From Parapristionchus giblindavisi (Eukaryota; Nematoda; Chromadorea; Rhabditida; Diplogasteridae): a stretch of 64,000 nucleotides of DNA. Both the position numbers and the translations under genes were made by a program. The notes under the pieces are model-generated. The model was not told the origin of the DNA, searched no databases, and saw only the letters and a program-made list of their open reading frames with translations. The stretch is from assembly GCA_943737045.1 (NCBI GenBank), contig CALSFV010000110.1:124001-188000 (forward strand). The letters run 5' to 3'. Shown piece after piece: positions 1 through 14,060 of the stretch (position 1 is the first letter of the stretch; each line of letters starts with the position of its first letter).

Positions 1-3000
1 ATATAATTAAATCCATTATATTCGTCTTCAGCACAAATACAGTATCATAATACGATACAGTACTGAGAGAAGATCAAAGATTAAAATCACAACAACACGT
101 AAACATCTTTATTCGGTATCGGTCAATCAATAATTCACTGTATTACCTTGTCGAGTTTACATCGTTCTTGATCAATCAATATGATGCGTGAAGGACCTCA
201 TACTTTTCGAAAGACTCGGTCTGAAACAGTAACTATATAATTAAATCTATTATATTCGTCTTCAGCACAAATACAGTTTCATAATACGATACAGTACTGA
301 GAGAAGATCAAAGATTAAAATCACAACAACACGTAAACATCTTTATTCGGTATCGGTCAATCAATAATTCACTGTATTACCTTGTAGATTTTACATCGTT
401 GTTAATCAATCAATATGATGCGTGAAGGACCTCATACTTGTCGAAAGACTCGGTCTGAAAAAATAACAATATAATTAAATCCATTATATTCATCTTCAGC
501 ACAAACACAGTATCATAATACGATACAGTACTGAGAGATTAAAGATTGAAATCACAACAACACGTAAACATCTTTATTCGGTATCCGTCAATCAATAATT
601 CACTCTATTACCTTGTCGAGTTTACATCGCTGTTAATCAATCAATATGATGCGTGAAGGACCTCATACTTTTCGAAAGACTCGGTCTGAAACAGTAACTA
701 TATAATTAAATCTATTATATTCGTCTTCAGCACAAATACAGTATCATAATACGATACAGTACTGAGAGAAGATCAAAGATTAAAATCACAACAACACGTA
801 AACATCTTTATTCGGTATCGGTCAATCAATAATTCACTGTATTACCTTGCCGAGTTTACATCGTTGTTGATCAATCAATATGATGCGTGAAGGACCTCAT
901 ACTTTTCGAAAGACTCGGTCTGAAACAGTAACTATATAATTAAATCCATTATATTCGTCTTCAGCACAAATACAGTATCATAATACGATACAGTACTGAG
1001 AGAAGATCAAAGATTAAAATCACAACAACACGTAAACATCTTTATTCGGTATCGGTCAATCAATAATTCACTGTATTACCTTGTAGATTTTACATCGTTG
1101 TTAATCAATCAATATGATGCGTGAAGGACCTCATACTTGTCGAAAGACTCGGTCTGAAAAAATAACAATATAATTAAATCCATTATATTCATCTTCAGCA
1201 CAAACACAGTATCATAATACGATACAGTACTGAGAGATTAAAGATTGAAATCACAACAACACGTAAACATCTTTATTCGGTATCCGTCAATCAATAATTC
1301 ACTGTATTACCTTGTCGAGTTTACATCGTTGTTGATCAATCAATATGATGCGTGAAGGACCTCATACTTTTCGAAAGACTCGGTCTGAAACAGTAACTAT
1401 ATAATTAAATCTATTATATTCGTCTTCAGCACAAATACAGTTTCATAATACGATACAGTACTGAGAGAAGATCAAAGATTAAAATCACAACAACACGTAA
1501 ACATCTTTATTCGGTATCGGTCAATCAATAATTCACTGTATTACCTTGTAGATTTTACATCGTTGTTAATCAATCAATATGATGCGTGAAGGACCTCATA
1601 CTTGTCGAAAGACTCGGTCTGAAAAAATAACAATATAATTAAATCCATTATATTCATCTTCAGCACAAACACAGTATCATAATACGATACAGTACTGAGA
1701 GATTAAAGATTGAAATCACAACAACACGTAAACATCTTTATTCGGTATCCGTCAATCAATAATTCACTGTATTACCTTGTCGAGTTTACATCGTTGTTGA
1801 TCAATCAATATGATGCGTGAAGGACCTCATACTTTTCGAAAGACTCGGTCTGAAACAGTAACTATATAATTAAATCTATTATATTCGTCTTCAGCACAAA
1901 TACAGTTTCATAATACGATACAGTACTGAGAGAAGATCAAAGATTAAAATCACAACAACACGTAAACATCTTCTTTCGGTATCGGTCAATCAATAATTCA
2001 CTGTATTACCTTGTAGATTTTACATCGTTGTTAATCAATCAATATGATGCGTGAAGGACCTCATACTTGTCGAAAGACTCGGTCTGAAAAAATAACAATA
2101 TAATTAAATCCATTATATTCATCTTCAGCACAAACACAGTATCATAATACGATACAGTACTGAGAGATTAAAGATTGAAATCACAACAACACGTAAACAT
2201 CTTTATTCGGTATCCGTCAATCAATAATTCACTGTATTACCTTGTCGAGTTTACATCGCTGTTAATCAATCAATATGATGCGTGAAGGACCTCATACTTT
2301 TCGAAAGACTCGGTCTGAAACAGTAACTATATAATTAAATCTATTATATTCGTCTTCAGCACAAATACAGTATCATAATACGATACAGTACTGAGAGAAG
2401 ATCAAAGATTAAAATCACAACAACACGTAAACATCTTTATTCGGTATCGGTCAATCAATAATTCACTGTATTACCTTGCCGAGTTTACATCGTTGTTGAT
2501 CAATCAATATGATGCGTGAAGGACCTCATACTTTTCGAAAGACTCGGTCTGAAACAGTAACTATATAATTAAATCCATTATATTCGTCTTCAGCACAAAT
2601 ACAGTATCATAATACGATACAGTACTGAGAGAAGATCAAAGATTAAAATCACAACAACACGTAAACATCTTTATTCGGTATCGGTCAATCAATAATTCAC
2701 TGTATTACCTTGTAGATTTTACATCGTTGTTAATCAATCAATATGATGCGTGAAGGACCTCATACTTGTCGAAAGACTCGGTCTGAAAAAATAACAATAT
2801 AATTAAATCCATTATATTCATCTTCAGCACAAACACAGTATCATAATACGATACAGTACTGAGAGATTAAAGATTGAAATCACAACAACACGTAAACATC
2901 TTTATTCGGTATCCGTCAATCAATAATTCACTGTATTACCTTGTCGAGTTTACATCGTTGTTGATCAATCAATATGATGCGTGAAGGACCTCATACTTTT

Positions 3001-6000
3001 CGAAAGACTCGGTCTGAAACAGTAACTATATAATTAAATCTATTATATTCGTCTTCAGCACAAATACAGTTTCATAATACGATACAGTACTGAGAGAAGA
3101 TCAAAGATTAAAATCACAACAACACGTAAACATCTTTATTCGGTATCGGTCAATCAATAATTCACTGTATTACCTTGCCGAGTTTACATCGTTGTTGATC
3201 AATCAAAATGATGCGTGAAGGACCTCATACTTTTCGAAAGACTCGGTCTGAAACAGTAACTATATAATTAAATCCATTATATTCGTCTTCAGCACAAATA
3301 CAGTATCATAATACGATACAGTACTGAGAGAAGATCAAAGATTAAAATCACAACAACACGTAAACATCTTTATTCGGTATCGGTCAATCAATAATTCACT
3401 GTATTACCTTGTCGAGTTTACATCGTTCTTGATCAATCAATATGATGCGTGAAGGACCTCATACTTGTCGAAAGACTCGGTCTGAAACAATAACTATATA
3501 ATTAAATCCATTATATTCGTCTTCAGCACAAATACAGTTTCATAATACGATACAGTACTGAGAGATTAAAGATTGAAATCACAACAACACGTAAACATCT
3601 TTATTCGGTATCCGTCAATCAATAATTCACTGTATTACCTTGTCGAGTTTACATCGTTGTTGATCAATCAATATGATGCGTGAAGGACCTCATACTTTTC
3701 GAATGACTCGGTCTGAAACAGTAACTATATAATTAAATCCATTATATTCGTCTTCAGCACAAATACAGTTTCATAATACGATACAGTACTGAGAGAAGAT
3801 CAAAGATTAAAATCACAACAACACGTAAACATCTTTATTCGGTATCCGTCAATCAATAATTCACTCTATTACCTTGTCGAGTTTACATCGCTGTTAATCA
3901 ATCAATATGATGCGTGAAGGACCTCATACTTTTCGAAAGACTCGGTCTGAAACAGTAACTATATAATTAAATCTATTATATTCGTCTTCAGCACAAATAC
4001 AGTTTCATAATACGATACAGTACTGAGAGAAGATCAAAGATTAAAATCACAACAACACGTAAACATCTTTATTCGGTATCGGTCAATCAATAATTCACTG
4101 TATTACCTTGTAGATTTTACATCGTTGTTAATCAATCAATATGATGCGTGAAGGACCTCATACTTGTCGAAAGACTCGGTTTGAAATAATAACTATATAA
4201 TTAAATCCATTATATTCGTCTTCAGCAGAAACACAGTATCATAATACGATACAGTACTGAGAGATTAAAGATTGAAATCACAACAACACGTAAACATCTT
4301 TATTCGGTATCCGTCAATCAATAATTCACTCTATTACCTTGTCGAGTTTACATCGCTGTTGATCAATCAATATCATGCGTAAAGGACCTCATACCTGTCG
4401 AAAGACTCGGTCTGAAACAGTAAGTATATAATTAAATCCATTATATTCGTCTTCAGCACAAATACAGTTTCATAATACGATACAGTACTGAGAGATTAAA
4501 GATTGAAATCACAACAACACGTAAACATCTTTATTCGGTATCCGTCAATCAATAATTCACTGTATTACCTTGTCGAGTTTACATCGTTGTTGATCAATCA
4601 ATATGATGCGTGAAGGACCTCATACTTTTCGAAAGACTCGGTCTGAAACAGTAACTATATAATTAAATCCATTATATTCGTCTTCAGCACAAATACAGTT
4701 TCATAATACGATACAGTACTGAGAGAAGATCAAAGATTAAAATCACAACAACACGTAAACATCTTTATTCGGTATCGGTCAATCAATAATTCACTGTATT
4801 ACCTTGCCGAGTTTACATCGTTGTTGATCAATCAAAATGATGCGTGAAGGACCTCATACTTTTCGAAAGACTCGGTCTGAAACAGTAACTATATAATTAA
4901 ATCCATTATATTCGTCTTCAGCACAAATACAGTATCATAATACGATACAGTACTGAGAGAAGATCAAAGATTAAAATCACAACAACACGTAAACATCTTT
5001 ATTCGGTATCGGTCAATCAATAATTCACTGTATTACCTTGTAGATTTTACATCGTTGTTAATCAATCAATATGATGCGTGAAGGACCTCATACTTGTCGA
5101 AAGACTCGGTCTGAAAAAATAACAATATAATTAAATCCATTATATTCATCTTCAGCACAAACACAGTATCATAATACGATACAGTACTGAGAGATTAAAG
5201 ATTGAAATCACAACAACACGTAAACATCTTTATTCGGTATCCGTCAATCAATAATTCTCTGTATTACCTTGTCGAGTTTACATCGTTGTTGATCAATCAA
5301 TATGATGCGTGAAGGACCTCATACTTTTCGAAAGACTCGGTCTGAAACAGTAACTATATAATTAAATCTATTATATTCGTCTTCAGCACAAATACAGTTT
5401 CATAATACGATACAGTACTGAGAGAAGATCAAAGATTAAAATCACAACAACACGTAAACATCTTTATTCGGTATCGGTCAATCAATAATTCACTGTATTA
5501 CCTTGCCGAGTTTACATCGTTGTTGATCAATCAAAATGATGCGTGAAGGACCTCATACTTTTCGAAAGAGTCGGTCTGAAACAGAAACTATATAATTAAA
5601 TCCATTATATTCGTCTTCAGCACAAATACAGTATCATAATACGATACAGTACTGAGAGAAGATCAAAGATTAAAATCACAACAACACGTAAACATCTTTA
5701 TTCGGTATCGGTCAATCAATAATTCACTGTATTACCTTGTCGAGTTTACATCGTTGTTGATCAATCAATATGATGCGTGAAGGACCTCATACTTTTCAAA
5801 AGACTCGGTCTGAAACAGTAACTATATAATAAAATCCATTATATTCTTCTTCAGCACAAATACAGCATCATAATACGATACAGTACTGAGAGAAGATCAA
5901 ATATTAAAATCACAACAACACGTAAACATCTTTCTTCGGTATCGGTCAATCAATAATTCACTGTATTACCTTGTAGATTTTACATCGTTGTTAACCAATC

Positions 6001-9000
6001 AATATGATGCGTGAAGGACCTCATACTTGTCGAAAGACTCGGTTTGAAACAATAACTATATAATTAAATCCATTATATTCATCTTCAGCACAAATACAGT
6101 ATCATAATACGATACAGTACTGAGAGAAGATCAAAGATTAAAATCACAACAACACGTAAACATCTTTATTCGGTATCGGTCAATCAATAATTCACTGTAT
6201 TACCTTGTCGAGTTTACGTCGTTGTTGATCAATCAATATGATGCGTGAAGGACCTCATACTTTTCGAAAGACTCGGTCTGAAACAGTAACTATATAATTA
6301 AATCCATTATATTCGTCTTCAGCATAAATACAGTATCATAATACGAAACAGTACTGAGAGATTAAAGATTGAAATCACAACAACACGTAAACATCTTTAT
6401 TCGGTATCCGTCAATCAATAATTCACTGTATTACCTTGTCGAGTTTACATCGTTGTTGATCAATCAATATGATGCGTGAAGGACCTCATACTTTTCGAAA
6501 GACTCGGTCTGAAACAGTAACTATATAATTAAATCCATTATATTCGTCTTCAGCACAAATACAGTTTCATAATACGATACAGTACTGAGAGAAGATCAAA
6601 GATTAAAATCACAACAACACGTAAACATCTTTATTCGGTATCGGTCAATCAATAATTCACTGTATTACCTTGCCGAGTTTACATCGTTGTTGATCAATCA
6701 AAATGATGCGTGAAGGACCTCATACTTTTCGAAAGACTCGGTCTGAAACAGTAACTATATAATTAAATCCATTATATTCGTCTTCAGCACAAATACAGTA
6801 TCATAATACGAAACAGTACTGAGAGATTAAAGATTGAAATCACAACAACACGTAAACATCTTTATTCGGTATCCGTCAATCAATAATTCACTGTATTACC
6901 TTGTCGAGTTTACATCGTTGTTGATCAATCAATATGATGCGTGAAGGACCTCATACTTTTCGAAAGACTCGGTCTGAAACAGTAACTATATAATTAAATC
7001 CATTATATTCGTCTTCAGCACAAATACAGTTTCATAATACGATACAGTACTGAGAGAAGATCAAAGATTAAAATCACAACAACACGTAAACATCTTTATT
7101 CGGTATCGGTCAATCAATAATTCACTGTATTACCTTGCCGAGTTTACATCGTTGTTGATCAATCAAAATGATGCGTGAAGGACCCCATACTTTTCGAAAG
7201 ACTCGGTCTGAAACAGTAACTATATAATTAAATCCATTATATTCGTCTTCAGCACAAATACAGTATCATAATACGATACAGTACTGAGAGAAGATCAAAG
7301 ATTAAAATCACAACAACACGTACACATCTTTATTCGGTATCGGTCAATCAATAATTCACTGTATTACCTTGTCGAGTTTACATCGTTGTTGATCAATCAA
7401 TATGATGCGTGAAGGACCTCATACTTTTCAAAAGACTCGGTCTGAAACAGTAACTATATAATAAAATCCATTATATTCTTCTTCAGCACAAATACAGTAT
7501 CATAATACGATACAGCACTGAGAGAAGATCAAATATTAAAATCAAAACAACACGTAAACATCTTTCTTCGGTATCGGTCAATAAATAATTCACTGTATTA
7601 CCTTGTAGATTTTACATCGTTGTTAACCAATCAATATGATGCGTGAAGGACCTCATACCTGTCGAAAGACTCGGTCTGAAACAATAACTATATAATTAAA
7701 TCCATTATATTCATCTTCAGCACAAATACAGTATCATAATACGATACAGTACTGAGAGAAGATCAAAGATTAAAATCACAACAACACGTAATCATCTTTA
7801 TTCGGTATCGGTCAATCAATAATTCACTGTATTACCTTGTCGAGTTTACATCGTTGTTGATCAATCAATATGATGCGTGAAGGACCTCATACTTTTCGAA
7901 AGACTCGGTCTGAAACAGTAACTATATAATTAAATCCATTATATTCGTCTTCAGCATAAATACAGTATCATAATACGAAACAGTACTGAGAGATTAAAGA
8001 TTGAAATCACAACAACACGTAAACATCTTTATTCGGTATCCGTCAATCAATAATTCACTGTATTACCTTGTCGAGTTTACATCGTTGTTGATCAATCAAT
8101 ATGATGCGTGAAGGACCTCATACTTTTCGAAAGACTCGGTCTGAAACAGTAACTATATAATTAAATCCATTATATTCGTCTTCAGCACAAATACAGTTTC
8201 ATAATACGATACGTACTGAGAGAAGATCAAAGATTAAAATCACAACAACACGTAAACATCTTTATTCGGTATCGGTCAATCAATAATTCACTGTATTACC
8301 TTGCCGAGTTTACATCGTTGTTGATCAATCAAAATGATGCGTGAAGGACCTCATACTTTTCGAAAGACTCGGTCTGAAACAGTAACTATATAATTAAATC
8401 CATTATATTCGTCTTCAGCACAAATACAGTATCATAATACGATACAGTACTGAGAGAAGATCAAAGATTAAAATCACAACAACACGTACACATCTTTATT
8501 CGGTATCGGTCAATCAATAATTCACTGTATTACCTTGTCGAGTTTACATCGTTGTTGATCAATCAATATGATGCGTGAAGGACCTCATACTTTTCAAAAG
8601 ACTCGGTCTGAAACAGTAACTATATAATAAAATCCATTATATTCTTCTTCAGCACAAATACAGTATCATAATACGATACAGCACTGAGAGAAGATCAAAT
8701 ATTAAAATCAAAACAACACGTAAACATCTTTCTTCGGTATCGGTCAATAAATAATTCACTGTATTACCTTGTAGATTTTACATCGTTGTTAACCAATCAA
8801 TATGATGCGTGAAGGACCTCATACCTGTCGAAAGACTCGGTCTGAAACAATAACTATATAATTAAATCCATTATATTCATCTTCAGCACAAATACAGTAT
8901 CATAATACGATACAGTACTGAGAGAAGATCAAAGATTAAAATCACAACAACACGTAATCATCTTTATTCGGTATCGGTCAATCAATAATTCACTGTATTA

Positions 9001-10779
9001 CCTTGTCGAGTTTACATCGTTGTTGATCAATCAATATGATGCGTGAAGGACCTCACACTTTTCGAAAGACTCGGTCTGAAACAGTAAGTATATAATTAAA
9101 TCCATTATATTCGTCTTCAGCACAAATACAGTTTCATAATACGATACAGTACTGAGAGATTAAAGATTGAAATCACAACAACACGTAAACATCTTTATTC
9201 GGTATCCGTCAATCAATAATTCACTGTATTACCTTGTCGAGTTTACATCGTTGTTGATCAATCAATATGATGCGTGAAGGACCTCATACTTTTCGAAAGA
9301 CTCGGTCTGAAACAGTAACTATATAATTAAATCCATTATATTCGTCTTCAGCACAAATACAGTTTCATAATACGATACAGTACTGAGAGAAGATCAAAGA
9401 TTAAAATCACAACAACACGTAAACATCTTTATTCGGTATCGGTCAATCAATAATTCACTGTATTACCTTGCCGAGTTTACATCGTTGTTGATCAATCAAA
9501 ATGATGCGTGAAGGACCTCATACTTTTCGAAAGACTCGGTCTGAAACAGTAACTATATAATTAAATCCATTATATTCGTCTTCAGCACAAATACAGTATC
9601 ATAATACGATACAGTACTGAGAGAAGATCAAAGATTAAAATCACAACAACACGTAAACATCTTTATTCGGTATCGGTCAATCAATAATTCTCTGTATTAC
9701 CTTGTCGAGTTTACATCGTTGTTGATCAATCAATATGATGCGTGAAGGACCTCATACTTTTCGAAAGACTCGGTCTGAAACAGTAACTATATAATTAAAT
9801 CCATTATATTCGTCTTCAGCATAAATACAGTATCATAATACGAAACAGTACTGAGAGATTAAAGATTGAAATCACAACAACACGTAAACATCTTTATTCG
9901 GTATCCGTCAATCAATAATTCACTGTATTACCTTGTCGAGTTTACATCGTTGTTGATCAATCAATATGATGCGTGAAGGACCTCATACTTTTCGAAAGAC
10001 TCGGTCTGAAACAGTAACTATATAATTAAATCCATTATATTCGTCTTCAGCACAAATACAGTATCATAATACGATACAGTACTGAGAGAAGATCAAAGAT
10101 TAAAATCACAACAACACGTACACATCTTTATTCGGTATCGGTCAATCAATAATTCACTGTATTACCTTGTCGAGTTTACATCGTTGTTGATCAATCAATA
10201 TGATGCGTGAAGGACCTCATACTTTTCAAAAGACTCGGTCTGAAACAGTAACTATATAATAAAATCCATTATATTCTTCTTCAGCACAAATACAGTATCA
10301 TAATACGATACAGCACTGAGAGAAGATCAAATATTAAAATCACAACAACACGTAAACATCTTTCTTCGGTATCGGTCAATAAATAATTCACTGTATTACC
10401 TTGTAGATTTTACATCGTTGTTAACCAATCAATATGATGCGTGAAGGACCTCATACTTGTCGAAAGACTCGGTTTGAAATAATAACTATATAATTAAATC
10501 CATTATATTCGTCTTCAGCAGAAACACAGTATCATAATACGATACAGTACTGAGAGATTAAAGATTGAAATCACAACAACACGTAAACATCTTTATTCGG
10601 TATCCGTCAATCAATAATTCACTGTATAACCTTGTCGAGTTTACGTCGTTGTTGATCAATCAATATGATGCGTGAAGGACCTCATACTTTTCGAAAGACT
10701 CGGTCTGAAACAGTAACTATATAATTAAATCCATTATATTCGTCTTCAGCACAAATACAGTTTCATAATACGATACAGT
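1..10779. repeat. Satellite array 1 (231/234-bp monomers)
   Basis: About 46 tandem monomers. The unit start ATATAATTAAATC recurs at 1, 235, 469 and 700, giving periods of 234, 234 and 231 bp. The two length classes differ by 3 bp where GAGAGAAGATCAAAGATT alternates with GAGAGATTAAAGATT. Linked variants (TGTAGATTTT versus TGTCGAG; CACAAATACAG versus GAAACACAG; ATCGG versus ATCCG) define higher-order blocks. The rare variant GTACACATC recurs at 7320, 8487 and 10119, that is 5 and then 7 monomers apart. No coding potential is visible. The same satellite, in reverse orientation, fills the right arm. Confidence 0.98.
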
Positions 10780-11044
10780 AATTTAATTTAATTTAATTTA
10801 TCATACATCAATAAGATGCGACAACATTTGAAATAACAGATAAAAAGAGCTTGTGGGATAGATAGAAATTATCGGGAGAGGGGGAGGGTAAAGGGGAGGA
10901 GGGGAAGTGCAGCTCAGAAAAGACTCTGTATCAAAGATCAAACGGCGATCAATGACAGGTTAGGTTGGCAAGGCCTAGCGGTGGAGAGGTCCGCAATGAT
11001 TCAATATATATCGGATTGAATCGAGAGAGTCTAGAATGAGAGCA

Positions 11045-11797
11045 CTAAAGAGGGGTAATTGTGATTCCTAATTTCTCAATAAGATCTTGGGAGGAAAGCA
11101 ATTTGGCTTTAATAACGGGAGTGCTACATTGTATGGTGGATGAATCAATAATACAATATAATTTAATCAGAAAACGAGCAACTCTAACAGAGAAAGATGA
11201 TCTAAGATTTTCTCGTCTAGCGAGAGGGATATGGAAAGCAAAGCAAGATAAACGACCAAATGTGGGTTTAAATACAAAGAAATGACTAGCTGGCAAATCT
11301 ATTTGACAACGAAGGATCTTAAGAGCATAAATAATATCTATTACTGTTCTTCTGTGGTACAGAGATGGGAGAGAATACAAGGACAATCTAGCGGGGTATG
11401 AGGGAGGGAAACGAGGGAAACCAACAATACGATTACAGCGGTAAAATAGAAGACGAGTAAAAAGATGTGATATATTTTCTAATTTACGAACAAGACCTTT
11501 GGACGATGGGGACCACACAGGGGAAGCATATTCAACTATGGGAAGAATGTAACATTTAAAAGCATGAATATAAACATCGGGTTTGGTACAAGAGATAGAA
11601 CGGAATAGCAAATATACTAATGAAGTAGCTTTCTTAGAGATAATAGAAATGTGTGATGAGAAATTGAGGAGAGGATCAAGAAATACTCCAAGGTCACGAA
11701 TAGACTGAGAAGAAGGTAGAAGATGAGAATGAATGGAGTAAGGAAGAGATGGGTTATTTTTGCCTATATATAGTACAGTGCATTTTTTTTTGAGCAA
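11045..11797 (-). CDS. LINE ORF2, C-terminal part (frameshifted), left copy
   Basis: This 250-aa open frame is the 3' end of ORF2, separated from the upstream part by a frame change at a run of nine A (T9 on the plus strand, about 11783-11791). It holds the region after the reverse-transcriptase palm: a LGVFLDPLLNFSSHI segment and the YASPVWSPSSKG motif, both typical of the C-terminal part of CR1/jockey proteins. The frame overlaps the upstream ORF by about 44 nt. Moving from one to the other needs a +1 shift, so a one-base insertion in the A run is the simplest explanation. The nominal start is a TTG and is not a real initiation codon. Confidence 0.85.
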   Translation of the reverse strand: MLKKKCTVLYIGKNNPSLPYSIHSHLLPSSQSIRDLGVFLDPLLNFSSHISIISKKATSLVYLLFRSISCTKPDVYIHAFKCYILPIVEYASPVWSPSSKGLVRKLENISHLFTRLLFYRCNRIVGFPRFPPSYPARLSLYSLPSLYHRRTVIDIIYALKILRCQIDLPASHFFVFKPTFGRLSCFAFHIPLARRENLRSSFSVRVARFLIKLYCIIDSSTIQCSTPVIKAKLLSSQDLIEKLGITITPL

Positions 11798-14027
11798 CTG
11801 TTAACTGCCATTTTTTGCAGTAATCTAATACAGATGAAATCCCTTGCGAAAGTTGGAGATGAGAAGTCATAGGTTGTGTGTGACTATAAGTAGAAAACAG
11901 TTTGATGTCATCAGCAAAAAGACGAATGCCCACTAAAGGAAGAGTGTCTATAACCCTGGGTAGTTCCGAAAGATAGATTAAAAATAGCAATGGCCCTAAA
12001 ACTGTACCTTGAGGAACTCCTGATGTAACCTCCCTCTCGGAGGAGAGGGAGTTATCGAGACGTACTCTAAAACTTCTATTAGCTAAAAATGAATTAAACC
12101 ATGTCAACAGATTACGTCTGATTCCGACAGACTCCAACTTGAATAGGAGTTTTGAGTGAGAAACGGAATCAAAAGCCTTAGCAAGATCAATATATATAAC
12201 ATCTGTACAGAGATCACGATCAATGGATTCACGCCACGATTGAGTGCAATGTAAAAGTTGAGATACGGTAGATCGTCCAGACATAAAACCATATTGTTCC
12301 ATGGGGATGATAGAATGGATATTACACCATTTCAAGATACGCGGTTTAAGGAAACGTTCCAAAACCTTACATGCAATTGGAGTGAGCGAAATGGGTCGAA
12401 AATGAGAGACATTAGAAGGCGAAGGTATCTTGGGTATTGGAACAATTGTGGCGATTTTCCACACTGAGGGAACCTGCCCTAAGGCGATAGAGAAATTGAA
12501 TATAACGGAAAGAGGATATGCCAGAGACGAGGAACAATTCTTATAGATGATAGAAGGAATGCAATCGGAGGGCAAAGAACAGGAAGAGCTGACACGTTTA
12601 AGGAGATAACAAACATCCATGGGCATAATAGTAGGAATAGATAAAGACTGAGAGATTGATGAAGATAGTGGAGGGAGGGTAATATCATCAGTGGTATACA
12701 TTGTCTGAAAGTAGTCAGCCAATGCATTGACCTTAGAATCAATAGATAAAAGAGGATTTCCAGAAGAATCACGTATACAGCCTATTTTGGTCTTTCCTTT
12801 CAGACGAGAGCTAAGGTAGTTATAAAATCCTTTGCCATGTAGTTTAGAAAGTATTTTATTTTCACGATTTCTAACAAACTTCCTTATCTCTCGCTGAAGG
12901 CGTGCGCAAACAGTGTGATACAATGGACGAACAGGATGAAGATGGATCTTATTGAATAAAGCACGTTTATGTGAGATCAAAGATCGAATGTGTGATGGGT
13001 ATTGATCGAAGGGAAGAGGTGCCTTGCAAATGGGAACATACTTGGGTAGAAGAGACAAAACATGAGAGGTAAATTTAGCATACAAGTCATCAATAGATGT
13101 AAAATCATTAAGTATTGAGTCCCAATCGGAAAGGAAAAATGCATTGTCTAAGAAATCAAAGTTTGTCTTACGATAGTTAAAAGTTGGAACATTGATTGAG
13201 GGGAGGAAGGGAAATGAGATAGAGAAAATAACACTTGAGTGGTCAGAGGATCCAAAGGGAGGAGATAAACAACACTTAGTTATGATTTCATCAGAAGATA
13301 AAATGAGGTCTAAATAGTTCTGAGCAAGAGTAGGGAATGGAACGTATTGTGAAAGGTTAAGAGCTTCGCATAAATCAATAAGAGATGATGCTTGACCATT
13401 GCCAGAAGGAGACGAAGTAGACCAATCAATGTGGAAGTTGAAATCACCTAACAGTACAATAGGATTATCGATCGATAGAAGGGAAGATAGACTATCAAAC
13501 AGATCTGAATTAGACTGGGAAGTGGTATTTGGAGGGCGGTAGACTAATACTATACGAATTGTTGTGAGAGACAGAGGAGAAACAATATCGATTGCAATTA
13601 TATCAGAAGATGATGTGGTACTAGTGGGAATAAGAGTTGCATAGAGATGGTCTCGTATGATAATACATACTCCACCACCCCTTCTCGCTCTATCACAACG
13701 AAAGACTCGATAAGGGTAATCCAAAATCAGTTCAGAGTCACCAATCCGCGTAGAGAGCCAGGACTCAGTTACAAATACGATATCAGGTTTAGATACAGAT
13801 AATAGACAATGTAGATCAGGGAGTTTATTGACTAAGGAGCGGGAATTGAATAGAATACACGATAGAGAGGTGGAATCAGCAGAGGGAGAGGTAGAGGGAG
13901 AGGGAGAGGGAGAGGGAGAGGGAGAGGGAGAGGGAGGGAGAGGGAGAGGGAGAGGGAGAGGGAGAGGCAGAGGGAGAGGGAGAGGGAGCATGGACAGAAG
14001 ACGATGATAAACGAAATGGATTAACAT
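11754..14027 (-). CDS. LINE ORF2: APE endonuclease and reverse transcriptase, left copy
   Basis: The 757-aa frame carries an APE-type endonuclease at about residues 56-270 (N61, TESW with E88, GDFN 194-197, SDH 261-263) and a reverse transcriptase at about 520-720 (FRPISL 543-548, QYGF 578-581, YIDLAKAFD with D614, GVPQG 670-674, catalytic FADD 704-707). This order and these motifs match CR1/jockey-superfamily LINEs. The protein nicks target DNA and primes cDNA synthesis there. The N terminus is a low-complexity Leu-Pro/Ser-Pro run from a CCCTCT microsatellite. In this copy an ATG at 14027 is in frame with the domains because of the repeat length; in the right copy it is not. The frame ends early at the A9 run; the rest is at 11045-11797. 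Confidence 0.93.
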   Translation of the reverse strand: MLIHFVYHRLLSMLPLPLPLPLPLPLPLPLPPSPSPSPSPSPSPSTSPSADSTSLSCILFNSRSLVNKLPDLHCLLSVSKPDIVFVTESWLSTRIGDSELILDYPYRVFRCDRARRGGGVCIIIRDHLYATLIPTSTTSSSDIIAIDIVSPLSLTTIRIVLVYRPPNTTSQSNSDLFDSLSSLLSIDNPIVLLGDFNFHIDWSTSSPSGNGQASSLIDLCEALNLSQYVPFPTLAQNYLDLILSSDEIITKCCLSPPFGSSDHSSVIFSISFPFLPSINVPTFNYRKTNFDFLDNAFFLSDWDSILNDFTSIDDLYAKFTSHVLSLLPKYVPICKAPLPFDQYPSHIRSLISHKRALFNKIHLHPVRPLYHTVCARLQREIRKFVRNRENKILSKLHGKGFYNYLSSRLKGKTKIGCIRDSSGNPLLSIDSKVNALADYFQTMYTTDDITLPPLSSSISQSLSIPTIMPMDVCYLLKRVSSSCSLPSDCIPSIIYKNCSSSLAYPLSVIFNFSIALGQVPSVWKIATIVPIPKIPSPSNVSHFRPISLTPIACKVLERFLKPRILKWCNIHSIIPMEQYGFMSGRSTVSQLLHCTQSWRESIDRDLCTDVIYIDLAKAFDSVSHSKLLFKLESVGIRRNLLTWFNSFLANRSFRVRLDNSLSSEREVTSGVPQGTVLGPLLFLIYLSELPRVIDTLPLVGIRLFADDIKLFSTYSHTQPMTSHLQLSQGISSVLDYCKKWQLTVAQKKMHCTIYRQK
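13884..13989. repeat. CCCTCT microsatellite inside LINE ORF2 (left)
   Basis: A (GAGAGG)n tract on the plus strand encodes the Ser-Pro/Leu-Pro run at the start of ORF2. It includes an irregular GAGGGAGGGAG step. The right copy is regular and 10 bp shorter, which changes which upstream ATG is in frame. Confidence 0.9.
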
Positions 14028-14060
14028 AAGGCAAGGAATGAGGGAGGAAACCTAGACTAC

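Noticed and set aside
1..10779. Regular repeat spacing suggesting a CRISPR array
   Set aside because: Whole 231/234-bp monomers are conserved end to end with no unique spacers, and the context is eukaryotic; it is satellite DNA.
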